Assembly: GCA_950106755.1 (NCBI GenBank)
Contig: OX467086.1
Location: 29,468,001-29,532,000, forward strand
DNA length: 64,000 bases
From: Climacium dendroides
Taxonomy: Eukaryota; Streptophyta; Bryopsida; Hypnales; Climaciaceae
Direction of reading: 5' to 3'
Under the pieces are notes generated by a model. That model did not search any database. It had not been told where the DNA came from and saw nothing but the letters and a program-made list of their open reading frames with translations. The first letter of the stretch is position 1. Each line of letters opens with the position of its first letter. This document shows positions 1 through 10,859 of this stretch, piece after piece. The translations under genes and the position numbers were made by a program.

Positions 1-446
1 AATATCTACAACATTACTTATCAATCCCAATCTTGTATAATGAAGACGAGTAATGTACATGCCCTTACTCAATGTTGTTTTCACAAAATTAAAAATAATC
101 ATTGTCTACAAGGACTAAAAAAACACCTTCCTCTTTCTCTTTCTAAGGTAATTAAATATGACCAATCTCATTACAACAACCTACAATGGCCCAATTTATA
201 CTTAACCCTTAAAGGACACACCAGTGACTATGAAAATCATCCCTTTGGTTACCGTGTGAATCGTTTGCATACAAAATTGCAAAAGCACTCATTGAAAGTC
301 AAACTTGTATAGAAGACCTCCCTTTTTCACAATAAAATTCGAAAGATGAATAGTTGCAATTCTATTCTACTAAAAGGATTTGTTATCATTCATTAGATGC
401 CAAAACGTCCTCATTGATGTTTAAAGGTTAACCTTATTGTTTTGAC
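1..446. other. Left flank, unassigned sequence with a 90-codon ORF
   Basis: AT-rich sequence to the left of the Tc1-like element. A 90-codon open frame runs on the plus strand at 40-312. I recognise no domain in it, it has no clear splice signals, and stops follow immediately. It could be a remnant of another mobile element, but nothing in the sequence decides that. Confidence 0.2.
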
Positions 447-448
447 TA

Positions 449-2086
449 CAATGACTCACAAAAATATTTGGCCGTTGTTTGTGAATCCATTTCAAGATCC
501 ATTTGGTATGAAACTGTGGAGAGTTTAATGAATTGCCTCCCAAATTAATTAGGGTTAATTAACATCATTTAATGGAGTATTAGGTGGCTTCCTTTTGGTA
601 ATTTAAGTGACACATTTTTGTAGGAGTACTTCAATTTATCTCAAAGTTGGCCAACTACATATGTTGATTATAGTGACTTCTTCTTCCACGTGTGTTTCCA
701 TTGTGAATAGAAATCTTTGAGAGCTTCCAAAAGTCTTAAGTTGAGACGCTTCACATTTCTAGTAGTTACAATGAAGAAAATGAATTTTCATGAGCATTTA
801 CAAATCATAGCATTGAGTGAGCAAGGATTTTTATAACATTTCATAGCTAGCCATTTTAATATTTCTCGTAGTATAGTTGGTTACATTTTAGCTTGGTTTA
901 GAGAAGATAGGGAGGTGTTTGATTGTCCCAAATCAAGGAGACCACATCTCTTGAGCATTCAAGATGAGAGGCTTGCTATGAGGACTCTCAATTAGCTAAA
1001 ATTAAGAAGTGTAGCGGTTGTAGGGCGTAGTTTGAGAACTTAGGGTCTTTGTTTGTGTGATGAGACTGTCCATCGAAGTTTTCGAAGGCAAGGGCTTGGG
1101 CTAGAGTAAAGAGGAAGAAACCATTGTTGACAAAGAGGCATAGGTAGAAGTGTTTATAGTGGGCAAATGCTTCATAGGATTGCGATGTAGAAAACTGGAG
1201 TCATGTCATTTGGTCAGATGAGTCTAAGTTCAATATTTTTGGTTTAGATGGTCGTCAATAGTGTTGGAAAAATCCTACAGAGCCTCTTTGTGATTGCCAT
1301 GTACAACATACCGTTAAACATGGTGGTGAACTGGTGATAGCATTTGGTATGGAGTGGACAAGTGTAGGAAACCTTTACCACATTGATGGCATTATGAATT
1401 CGCAAGTTTATCTTGACATTTTAGATTAAGAGTTGTTGGATACTATTAAGAGACAAGGTCTTGATGAGGCAGAAGTCATTTTTTAGCATAATAATGACTC
1501 AAAGTATACATCTAGTCTTCTACAACAATGGCTAGGTTGGCATGATTTCTCTGTGATGGAATGGCCACCACAATCTCTTGACCTAAATCCTATCGAACAC
1601 TTGTGAAATGAAGTAGATAGACACTTAAGGTTGTTTGGTGATTAACCTAGAAGTAGAAATGACTTATGGGAGAAGATCCAGGTTGTTTGGTAGAGTATCG
1701 AAGTAGAATTTGTACAAAAACTCATCTATACAATGCCAACAAGGGTGGTTGATCTTCTTGTAGTTAAGGGTAGATACACACATTAATAGATTTATAGTTG
1801 TTGTACATACATAACATTTGCTACTTTTGAGCTTTTCATTTTGAGTTTTCTTTGTATTATCATGATTTCCTACTTAATCAACATATGTTCTTGGCCATGC
1901 TTTTTGCATACTTCTTTCAATTTCTTTTTACCATTTCAACTTTCTTTTCACAAATTTTTCATAACATGTTCTTGATAGTATGTGTAATATCTATGATGAA
2001 TCTTGTTTACTATTTCTCACTAGTCCAAAGCTTTTGTCCAATTTTCAAGGTCACATGCAATGGCCAAGTACTTTTGTGAGTCACTA
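449..2086 (+). mobile_element. Tc1-like DNA transposon (dead copy)
   Basis: An inverted repeat bounds this 1,638-bp unit. The left end reads CAATGACTCACAAAA at 449 and continues to TTGGCC. The reverse complement of the right end reads TAGTGACTCACAAAA and also continues to TTGGCC. About 27-35 bp match with a few transitions. The dinucleotide TA lies directly outside both ends (447-448 and 2087-2088), which is the Tc1/mariner target site duplication. The length, the single intronless transposase and the TA duplication are all typical of Tc1 elements. The transposase inside is broken, so the copy cannot move itself. Confidence 0.88.
771..1786 (+). pseudogene. Tc1-like transposase, DD34E type, broken
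   Basis: One reading frame from ATG at 771 to TAA at 1786 gives a Tc1-family transposase interrupted by about a dozen stops. The N-terminal helix-turn-helix is readable (IALSEQGF, then FNISRSIVGYIL). The first catalytic Asp lies in WSDESKFNIFG. The second block reads HNNDSKYTS, where the family has QDNDPKHTS, so the second catalytic Asp has become Asn. The Glu lies in WPPQSLDLNPIEHL, with exactly 34 residues between the second acidic position and the Glu, the Tc1 D34E spacing. Several stops replace expected Gln or Trp codons, for example the Trp after NPIEHL. In active relatives the protein cuts and pastes the element at TA sites. Confidence 0.88.
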
Positions 2087-2240
2087 TATCTTTTGTATTT
2101 TAAATTATTTCATAACATAGAATTGTTTATCCTTGGAAGTTTTCTCCTAAAAGTCCTAATCATATAAACCCTTTAATATACAAACCTCTTCTTCAAAAAC
2201 TCAGTAGAGATTTACGACGCAATCTCTTCTATTAAGATAG

Positions 2241-2303
2241 GTGTTTTGTTTTGTTTTGTTTTGTTTTGTTTTGTTTTGTTTTGTTTTGTTTTGTTTGTTT
2301 GTT
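2241..2303. repeat. (TTTTG)n microsatellite
   Basis: About twelve copies of TTTTG in a row at the head of the satellite array. Shorter TTTG/TTTTG tracts recur inside the array near 3010, 3710 and 4105, each followed by the same CATTGAGATCTCC block, so the tract belongs to the higher-order repeat unit. Confidence 0.9.
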
Positions 2304-4450
2304 TGTCACATTGAGATCTCCCAAACCGTGTGTCCCCCGGTCACATACTTGGTACCGTCAGAAAGCCCTTGGCAAGGGGGGATGCACCGGCTTGGTTTTG
2401 TGGCATTTGGACATACGGTGTGAAAGTTATGCATTTTCGAGTTGTTTTTGGTTATGAAAAATTAGAAAATTACTTTTTCTTTTACTTTGATTACAATCTT
2501 GGTACCGTCAAAAAGCTCTCGGTGAGGAGGGGTGCACAAGCTTTGTTTTGTGGCATTCCGACTCACAGTGAGAAAGTTATGCATTTTCGAGTTGTTTTTG
2601 GTTCTAAAAAATTAGAAAATTTCTTTTACTTTTGTTTTGATTGTGGCAACGACACAAGACACACGTACTTGGTACCATTGGAAAGCCCTCGACGAAGAGG
2701 AGTGCACTGGCTTGGTTTCGTAGCGTTTGGAAGTACGGCGTGAAAGTTATGCATTTTTGAGTTATTTTTGGTTTTAAAAAATTAGAAAATTACTTTTTCT
2801 TATATTTTGGTCACAATTTTGGTACTGTCAGAAAGCTCTCAGTGAGGAGGGGTGCACAGGCTTGGTTTCGTGGCATTTCAACTCACGGTGAGAAAGTTAT
2901 GGATTTTTTAGTTGTTTTTGGTTCTAAAAAAACTAGAAAATTACTTTTACTTTTGTTTTGATTGTGGCAACACCACATGGCACTCTAGTCTCTATACATT
3001 AAGACAAGATGTTTTTTTTTGTTTTTTTTTGTCATTGAGATCTCCTGGACCGTGTGTCTCCCGGTCGCGTGCTTCGTATTATCAGAAAGCCCTCGGCGAG
3101 GAGGGGTGCACCAGCTTGGTTTTGTGGCCTTCAAATGTACGGTGTGAAAGTTATGCATTTTGAGTTGTTTTTGGTTCTAAAAAATTAGAAAATTACTTTT
3201 ACTCATATTTTGGTCACAATCTTGTACCGTCGGAAAGCCCTCGACGAGGAGGGGTGCATGGGCTTGGTTTCATGGCATTCCGACTCATGGTGAGAAAGTT
3301 GTGCATTTTTGAGTTGTTTTTGGTTCTAAAAAATTAGAAAATTACTTTTACTCATATTTTGGTCACAATCTTGTACCATCGGAAAGACCTCGACAAGGAG
3401 GGGTGCATGGGCTTGGTTTCATGGCATTCCGACTCATGGTAAGAAAGTTGTGCATTTTTTAGTTGTTTTTGGTTCTAAAAAAATAGAAAATTACTTTTAC
3501 TTATATTTTGGTTACAATCTTGGTACCATCAGAAAGCTCTCAGCAAGGAAGGGTGCATAGGCTTGGTTTCGTGGCATTCCGACCTACGGTGGAAAAATTA
3601 TTGAATTTCAAAGTTTTTATGAACTAAAAAATTAGAAAATTATTTTTATTTTTATTTTGACTGTGGTAACAACACAAGACATACTAGTCTCTTCTATTAA
3701 GACAAGATGTTTGTTTTGTTTTGTTTGTTTGTCATGTTGAGATCTTTTGGACCGTATGTCCCCTGGTTGCGTGCTTGATACCATCGGAAAGCCCTTAGTG
3801 AGAAGGGGTGCACCAGCGGTGTTCAGACTTATGGTATGAAAATTGTGCATTTTTGAGTTATTTTTGGTTCTAAAAAATTAAAAAATTATTTTTTCTTATA
3901 TTTTGGTCACAATCTTGGTACCATCCAAAAATTCTTGGTAAGGAAGGGTGCACAAGCTTCGTTTTGTGGTGTTTGAATCTATGGTGTAAAAATTATTGAA
4001 TTTTGAAGTTTTTATGAAAGAAAAAGTTAGAAAATTAGATTTCCTTTTGTTTTGACTGTAACAATGGCACAAAACACATTAGTCTATACATTAAATCAGG
4101 CTATTTGTTTTGTTTGTTTGTCACATTGAGATCTCCCAAACCATGTGTCCCCCAGTTGCATGCCCTTAGCAAAGAGGGGTGCACCGGCTTGGTTTCATGA
4201 CATTTCAAACATACAATGTGAAAGTTATGTATTTTTGAGTTATTTTGGATATTAAACAATTAAACAATTACTTTTACTTATATTTTGGTCACAATTTTGG
4301 TATCGTTGGAAAGCCCTCGGCAAGGAAGGGTGCATGAGCTTTGTTTTGTGGCATTCGGACATACAGTGAGAAAATTATTGAATTTTGGAAATTTTTTGAA
4401 CTAAATAATTAGAAAATTAATTTTACTTTTGTTTTGACTGTGGCAACGAC
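2304..4450. repeat. Diverged satellite array, about 150-bp unit with higher-order structure
   Basis: The core (GGTACC.TC.GAAAGCCCTCGG, then GAGGGGTGCAC, GGCTTGGTTT, TGGCATT, GTGAAAGTTATGCATTTT and AAAATTAGAAAATTAC) recurs near 2351, 2502, 2670, 2819, 3076, 3224, 3374, 3524, 3779, 3916 and 4300. Most spacings are about 150 bp. Spacings of about 255 bp occur where a block with a TTTTG tract and CATTGAGATCTCC is added (near 2300, 3030, 3715 and 4110), giving a super-period near 700 bp. Short ORFs inside are by-products of the repeat. No coding function is seen. Confidence 0.85.
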
Positions 4451-5001
4451 ACTACACTAGTAACAATCAAAACAATACACTTGTCCTAATATATTAACAT
4501 TTGAAAAACAAAATAGGCTTGGAACTGAGAACAAGAAGTTTTATATCCTGAGCCTGGCAACCAACAGTGTAAGAATCACTCATATTTTAATCAATTTTCT
4601 TATTGTAGTTGAATCCAATAACATATGTAGTCACACTTTCGTTGTACCATTATTCATCTTGGGTCACATTCTTGGGCACACTTCGCACAGAAATTACGCA
4701 AAGCAAAATTGACACAATACTAAAATCATACAGAAAATGATAGAAGCAATGTTGTAGCGAGAATGTTCTTATTGGATTACAATGACCTAACGATAAAGAA
4801 TGAAAAGATAAATGCATTGTGGCTTTGGTATCCGAAAGGAAACACAAAGCTAAAAAACTCTTGAATCTCTATACGACCATGTTGTCCTTCAAAGTTCATT
4901 CAGACAAGAAAGCTCATGAAACGGACGCCAAGACCTAAATGAATCCCATTACTAAGAAGCTTCCGAGAAAATCAAGTGAGGGAGGGTATACTGACGTGAG
5001 G
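4451..5001. other. 3' flank of the thioredoxin gene
   Basis: AT-rich sequence between the satellite array and the minus-strand thioredoxin stop codon at 5002. It should include the 3' untranslated region of that gene. I see no other feature. Confidence 0.4.
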
Positions 5002-8000
5002 TCAGAGGGTTTTCTGGATGCGATTGACGAGATCCTCTGCTCTCAAAGCACCTTCCTGTGTAATCCACAAAGGAAGTCGTTAAGTCGGCTTTCACAACTC
5101 TATTGCAATCAATTTCCCTTATCGAAATCGAAATACAGAACTATCATACATGTTCCTTCTATCCGTTCCTTCTACTTCAGTTGTTTCTTAGAATACACAT
5201 AAAGGCCGCTCTACATTTGTCCGGACAAGCCTCGAGTACAACACATTTTAATCACACTTTAAAAAATATTGGTCAAAAGTTGAAAAGTCGTTCTAAAAGC
5301 TTTGTCTAAATAGTCATGGAAAAAGAATATTGACAACAGATGATAAAAGTACATGGATGCGTAAATAACAAAACTTTTTATGAGTGCTCGTCTTTTTGTG
5401 GAGTACTTCAAATACCATCAGCCCGCAAAATGGACAAATAGACACGACCGCTTCAGCTTATTCCTTTTTAATGTCTTTCATTTTGTCTCGAGAGCTCCAA
5501 TTTAAGGAGGCAATGTCTTAAATTTCTCGACGTTTAGCTTTCCTCAAAACTTGTCCAGAGAAGTGTAAACCGGTCCCAAAGATTCAGAGGTGCTAAGAAT
5601 CATAGGCAAAAGAGGATGGAAACATACCACCCTGTCCGCAACTTGTCCGTTTTTGAAGAGCACCAGTGTGGGTAGAGCATGGATATTGAAGCGGGAGGCA
5701 ATGTCGGGGTATTTTTCTGTGTCTATCTTCACCTGTCAATCCAGTCATTGCACACTCGGTATCTGATCACAATAATATAACCACAAGCAAGTATACCCGA
5801 ACAGCCCCCAAATATGACTTAAAAACTTTCCAACAGATGACTAGGGAGGAACTTACAACGCGAACTTTGTCCTTCAAAGCCTTGCTGACCTCATTCAGAA
5901 TGGGCACCATCATTTGACAAGGTCCGCACCTTCACATATCATGGCTTCATTTTAGACAACGATACAGATTTACCAACCATACGCTCTGAAGAGTGGGATA
6001 AGAAGAGCGTCAGGGGAAAACAGACACAATGTTGATCACGTTCAAGGGCTCAAATTGAAAAAAGCCTACCAGCACCGCCCCTAAATTCCAGAAACTGTCA
6101 CCCAACATCGATTTGATGAGAAAGAACTGTGAGAAAGGAAGAATACATACCAAACTGCATAGAAATCTACCAATACTGGTACTCCACAATTTTGAAGCAT
6201 ATCATCAAACGATGAGAAAGTTTTCTTGGATGCTTGCCCCTGAAACAGTATGCCAACCACACATGATCATAAGTACGTGAATTCTCTTTCCTGTAATCAT
6301 TTGCCGTTCTTCAGAAAATAAACCTTGGTCACAATAACTAAAAAAAGCGGCCAGACCAGAAACCTATGACTTCAGATGATAAAGTTCAGTCATCTACTTA
6401 ACAACAGACCCGCAAATAACAAAGTTCATAGCCCTGCTGCAAACATGTAAGATTATTTAACATGCTGTGTACAGCCCTGCAGAAATTGAACTTCTAATTG
6501 ATCCTTCAAAGTCAACAGTGACCTGGAGGGTCATATGAGGATTTACGGATCAATGTTGATTCTAAATGCTTTCGAGCCAAACAAAGGTCTGCATTCGGTT
6601 TTTTTCTCTAGTTTCATTGCTAGGGATCGAGTGAAACAATCCAGTATTGCGTGACATGCAAGTGTTTCAAATTTGCACTTCAGTACTGTAGAAGTCAACA
6701 AAACCTGGACCATCCATAAACCTCTTCAATTACGGTGGTTAAGCGTTTCAAATGAATGTGATTCAAAATAATCTAAATCTTGAATTCATTTCATTCAAAT
6801 ACCGGGAAAACTACAAATCATTTCAACATCCAATTTTTGATGGTTTACTATAAATCAGTGGAAAATTCAGTAATCCACTCAATGAAGAACTTTAAAGCTT
6901 TGGCTTCAATTCTATATGAAATATATTGACCAATAAAAAAATTGTCAAAAATGAAAATCAAAGAGGTAGAAATGAACCTCGACAAAATAAATGCCAATTC
7001 AAAATTAAACAAGACAAGGTAACCACATCTATTTCAACTAAATTCAACGCTCCAAATTCTGGCACAGTGAATACAAATTGAATTCTCAAATGTCCATCAC
7101 CTCAACATCAAACTCGATCGATTACAGATAATCTACCAATGAAACTCTGGACCCTAAAAGCTTTTGGAAAGTCCTATCCACTCATCCATTCCAAGGAGTA
7201 TTGGAATATCCTCTTAGCTATCCCTTCACAATACACAATGAAATAAACATTCTAATCTTAGAAAATACGCTCGGCGGTTCAGGGTTCAGGGTTCACGTCA
7301 ATTACAGATCATCTCCCAGTGAAACCTTGAACCCTAAAAACTTTTGGAAATGCACTCCTCATAATGCACTCTTTGGTGCACGGAAATATCCTCTTAGCTT
7401 TCCCAACAAAGTCCTTCAGAACACAAAAATATAACAAACATTCTAATCTTACAAAATATGCTCAGTGCTTAAATTCTGTCCAGCGTTTAGGGTTCAGGGT
7501 TTAAGATTTCACATTCCCAAAGCTATATGTTTCTATTACGAACAAGGCAACTTAATCTTCGGTGCATTGAAATATCCTCTTAGCTTTCCTACCAAAATCC
7601 TTCAAAATGCAAAATAAAACAAAACATTCTAATCTTACAAAATATGCTCAGCACTTAAAGTCTGTCTAGCGTTCAGGGTTTAGGGTTTCACATTCCCAAA
7701 GCTCTAAGTTTCTTTTACAAACGAGGCAGAAAAAGATTTGCAGGGCAAGAAGAGCATCGAACATACCCGAACATCGAATCGCGTCGAACGAGAACAAACG
7801 GCTCCCTGTCCAAATGCGCTCCGTCTGGGATCCTCCGCAGGAAGAGAAGCTCTCACATTCCCACTCAACATCACAGCACGCGGCGTTTGATGAGATTGCC
7901 GAATCGACAGCCGCACAGAGACAGAGCTGGAGCCGGAGACCAGCGAAGCGCCATTCCTCAGTCCCGCCATGCTCACCACCGGCTCCATCAACGTCCGATT

Positions 8001-8006
8001 CCCCAT
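5002..8006 (-). CDS. TRX-y: Thioredoxin y-type, plastid-targeted
   Basis: Small dithiol-disulfide reductase. Plant y-type thioredoxins work in the chloroplast stroma, take electrons from the ferredoxin-thioredoxin system and reduce peroxiredoxin Q and methionine sulfoxide reductase. I read exons complement(5002..5055, 5628..5732, 5857..5929, 6151..6239, 7767..8006), 186 residues, all with GT-AG junctions and a continuous frame. Residues 1-80 (exon 1) are Ser/Arg-rich and poor in acidic residues, as in a transit peptide. The fold follows: KKTFSSFDDML, VLVDFYAVWCGPC with the active-site cysteines near residues 111 and 114, VKIDTEKYP, and ALPT with the cis-proline near 155. It ends EGALRAEDLVNRIQKTL. 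KIDTEKYP points to the y type rather than m, f or x. A second ATG lies six codons downstream and could also be the start. Intron 1 (about 1.5 kb) carries a tandem repeat. Confidence 0.92.
7120..7700. repeat. Intronic tandem repeat with telomere-like motif
   Basis: Three diverged units of about 186-191 bp lie within intron 1 of the thioredoxin gene. TCTAATCTTA recurs at 7251, 7442 and 7628. Each is followed by AAATA.GCTC and then by GTTCAGGGTTTAGGGTTT-like sequence, which resembles the plant telomere heptamer TTTAGGG. ATATCCTCTTAGCT is repeated at the same spacing. Confidence 0.8.
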
Positions 8007-8640
8007 TCTAAAACCCTAGACCAGAAACTACAATACAATACACTGCCAGAGATTGAATCCACTTCAAGCCTTGTCTGCGAGAGATTGAATCTTTGGTGGA
8101 ATCTCGGTGACAAGAGCTTCGATTACAGCGGCAATGGAATTAACACTGTTTGGGGGAATTAGGGGAGCGTGGGTTAAGATTTGAGCGGCAAATTTCGACA
8201 GAGGCTGCGGATGGGTTGAAGGGAATTGGGAAAGGAAGAAGAGAGATAAGCTTACATAAGACAATTCAACACCCTGTCCAGACAGTTTGTATTCGATTCC
8301 AGACACCGTTCAAGTTCTGACACTTGTGAACATATCATAGCACCTATCTCGTTCGTATACTTGCTTTACAACTGTTTGATCCGTCCCAGACCCACCTACC
8401 CCAAAACACATTTTTACACACAAAATAAATGAAATAAAAATGGATTGCAGCCTCTTATTGGTTGAGGAACTGTGGAAGTAAGCTTCTCGACCAATGGGAG
8501 TCACCGTAGATAGAATGCTGGATGATATCTGTTGGATCATTCATCGCAAAATTGAGCAACTGAACTCTTCACTACGAGATAGCTGCACCACAGTTTATTG
8601 GGGGAGCTATGGCGAGTCGGCGAACGTCGCAAGGTACGTA
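8007..8640. promoter_or_regulatory. Thioredoxin 5' region and possible divergent first exon
   Basis: This stretch holds the presumed promoter and 5' leader of the minus-strand thioredoxin gene. On the plus strand a short frame begins at ATG 8609 (MASRRTSQ) and runs into CAAG|GTACGT, a good splice donor, at about 8634. It could be the first exon of a divergent gene sharing this promoter, but I found no continuing exons. Sequence from 8640 to 9320 shows nothing I can assign. Confidence 0.3.
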
Positions 8641-9324
8641 CGCGCTTTTCCAATTCAAAACAGTTTTAATGTGTTTTATTGTTTTTGGGTTCGGGTGTTT
8701 GGTATTGATCGCGATGCGGCTGTTTAGGTTTTGTTTCCGAAGAAACTAAACCTAAACATTCTTTAGAGGTTCACTGCTGCACCTAATCCATCATTCTGGT
8801 TTTATCAAATGTTTATATGTAGTCCGCATGCTGGCTTCCTATCTTGCCATTGATAACAACATAGCAAAGAGCCAGTAAGCCAGTCAATCTTGGGGTAGTC
8901 ATGTAATGTAATGTTGATTCCGATTCTCAAAGGAAAGGGTGCAAGGGACGTTGATTTGAATTCTTTCAAGGGTTTGAGAATGCTGCAATTGATCATCTCT
9001 TTTTCCCTTATCGTGCATATCTGCCATATTCTACTGGAGTTGTACATTTGATTATGTGACGGATTGCTGGTTTGTTATCAGGACACACTATCTTCACATT
9101 GCTGTGGACTCTGTTTGGGTTGCATTCAGATGCATTGTGTTACAAACGGAAGGATGTGGCTGAAGGATCACGTACAAGTATTTTCTGGGCAACAAAATAC
9201 TAGCTACCTCAGTGTACCAGCCTTTGTAATTGACAACAAATGGCCTTGCAAATTTGGCCAATACGAATATGATAAGCCACGCTCTTGTCATCATCACCAG
9301 TGAATCTCCTTGAGCAGAAATAGG

Positions 9325-9476
9325 TTAACCCATTAAGGACCAGGTCGATGACAAGAAATGAAAAATTGGCTGAAACTGACATGTTTTCATTAGTAGCCAA
9401 AGTGGATACTAATGAAAACATGTTAGTTTCAGCCACTTTTTCACTCCATTCATCGACTTGGTCCTTAATGGGTTAA
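9325..9476. repeat. Near-perfect 70-bp-arm hairpin
   Basis: The left arm 9325-9394 and right arm 9407-9476 are reverse complements with only a few mismatches, separated by a 12-base loop (9395-9406). The arms contain GGTTAACCCATTAAGGACCA and CTGAAAC, then ACATGTTTTCATTAGTA. It may be a small fold-back transposon (MITE) or a transcribed hairpin giving small RNAs. No target duplication was identified. Confidence 0.85.
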
Positions 9477-9479
9477 TTG

Positions 9480-10144
9480 TTGCATCCTTGCAAGCTATTT
9501 ATTTCCAAAAGTATTACTTCTATCTCACTAAAGGGATCTTTGTGAGGGGCACTTGGAGGGTCCGTTTTTGTTCTAATGTTTTTCACTATACATAAATTTT
9601 GGAATTAAAGGAGTACGTGATCAACTGGACCATATGTAAAGATATAAAATTTTCAATCTATTTGATGGCTAGTCCAACTAGCATATATCCTTAAAACTCT
9701 AGGTTTTACAATGTGTTTTAATTTTTCAAATTGAATAAATAGATAGTGTAATTGCAAGACTAAATGTAATTTTCTTGACTTCACAACTACTCCTCTAAAT
9801 GCTTTCCCACTATTCCAAATCTTACTTAGAATGACTCTTTTTATATCTAAAGGGAGTTAATCCATTGACTTTTTGATTTCTTTATCTTTTAAATAAGTGC
9901 CACTTAAATAGAATCCTTGTTCAAAATAGGTACCCTTGAAAAATTTATATAGGGCCATAAATAGACAAGGTCCAAAATAATAGTCTTCTATTATTCTTGG
10001 AACTTCCCATAGAAACAAATAATTTATTTTGATTCATTGACAAAAATCTAATTTTGATTAATATAAATTTGTACTATTTTTATAGCATTTGTTTTGTGAT
10101 GGGTGGAAATAAATCAATGTATTGATGATAGTTCTTATTCTAAC
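9480..10144. other. AT-rich spacer, no gene seen
   Basis: AT-rich sequence with no conserved frame. It adjoins the gag relic on its right and may be part of the same decayed retroelement, but I could not find long terminal repeats. Confidence 0.3.
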
Positions 10145-10396
10145 TTATTCCTCTAGAGTAATATCAAGATTTCTTATTTGTGGTGATCCTACAACAATTC
10201 TTAAAAATTCTGGATTATAAGTAGTAGTAGTAAAAGGCCAATTTATAGATTTAGAAGACATTCCTTTAGTACTATCAAAAGTTTGGTTTTTAAAACAATT
10301 ACATTGAATATGACCAACTATCCCACAAAAATGGCACCTATTTTCTTTCCTTTGATCAAATAATTTTTCTTTTGTATATATGCTAGTGTCTTTCAA
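10145..10396 (-). pseudogene. Retroelement gag fragment with CCHC zinc knuckle
   Basis: An 83-codon minus-strand frame contains CHFCGIVGHIQCNC, which fits C-x2-C-x4-H-x4-C, the zinc knuckle of retrotransposon Gag nucleocapsid domains. Basic and Ser/Thr-rich sequence flanks it, as in plant copia/gypsy Gag. Upstream on the same strand (to about 10900) there is no continuous frame and no reverse transcriptase motif. I read it as a relic of an LTR retrotransposon. A host zinc-knuckle protein fragment is the less likely alternative. Confidence 0.5.
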
Positions 10397-10859
10397 ATTT
10401 TCTCTTCTAAAATTTATACTAGGTGGTTTAGTTGAACTTAAAGTAGGTTAATAATTTGGTTTGATTACCAATTCTATAGGCCTATTATATGGAATTGGTT
10501 ATTTGGATACATTGACCCATTATTTCTACATTTTAGGTATTTTAGACTTGTCTTACATAATTTGATAAATTATTTATTAAAATTTTTATTATGAGATTTA
10601 ATGAACAATTTTCAAAACCTAACAAGTGATAAATATCCCTTACCCTTAATTCTACAAATCCACATTCCGGATGCAAGGAAAGAAAATTTTCAGAGGTGGA
10701 ATACATGTCATTTCATGTTTAGTATGAAATTCTAATATGGAAGTTAGATTTTCTAATTTCCTACAATTTTTTTCAATTTTTCTTTTGAAATTAAAGTCTA
10801 TACACCTTGTACTTGGATAAAATTCCTAAGGGTATTTTCTTTACATCTTAGCCACTAAT

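Noticed and set aside
2241..3163. Several ORFs of 60-137 codons with FCFVLFCFVLF runs
   Set aside because: Products of the TTTTG microsatellite and satellite array. The frames are not maintained from unit to unit.
8064..8306. 80-codon minus-strand frame upstream of thioredoxin
   Set aside because: It opens with GTG rather than ATG, has no splice link to the thioredoxin start, and is more likely 5' leader or promoter sequence.
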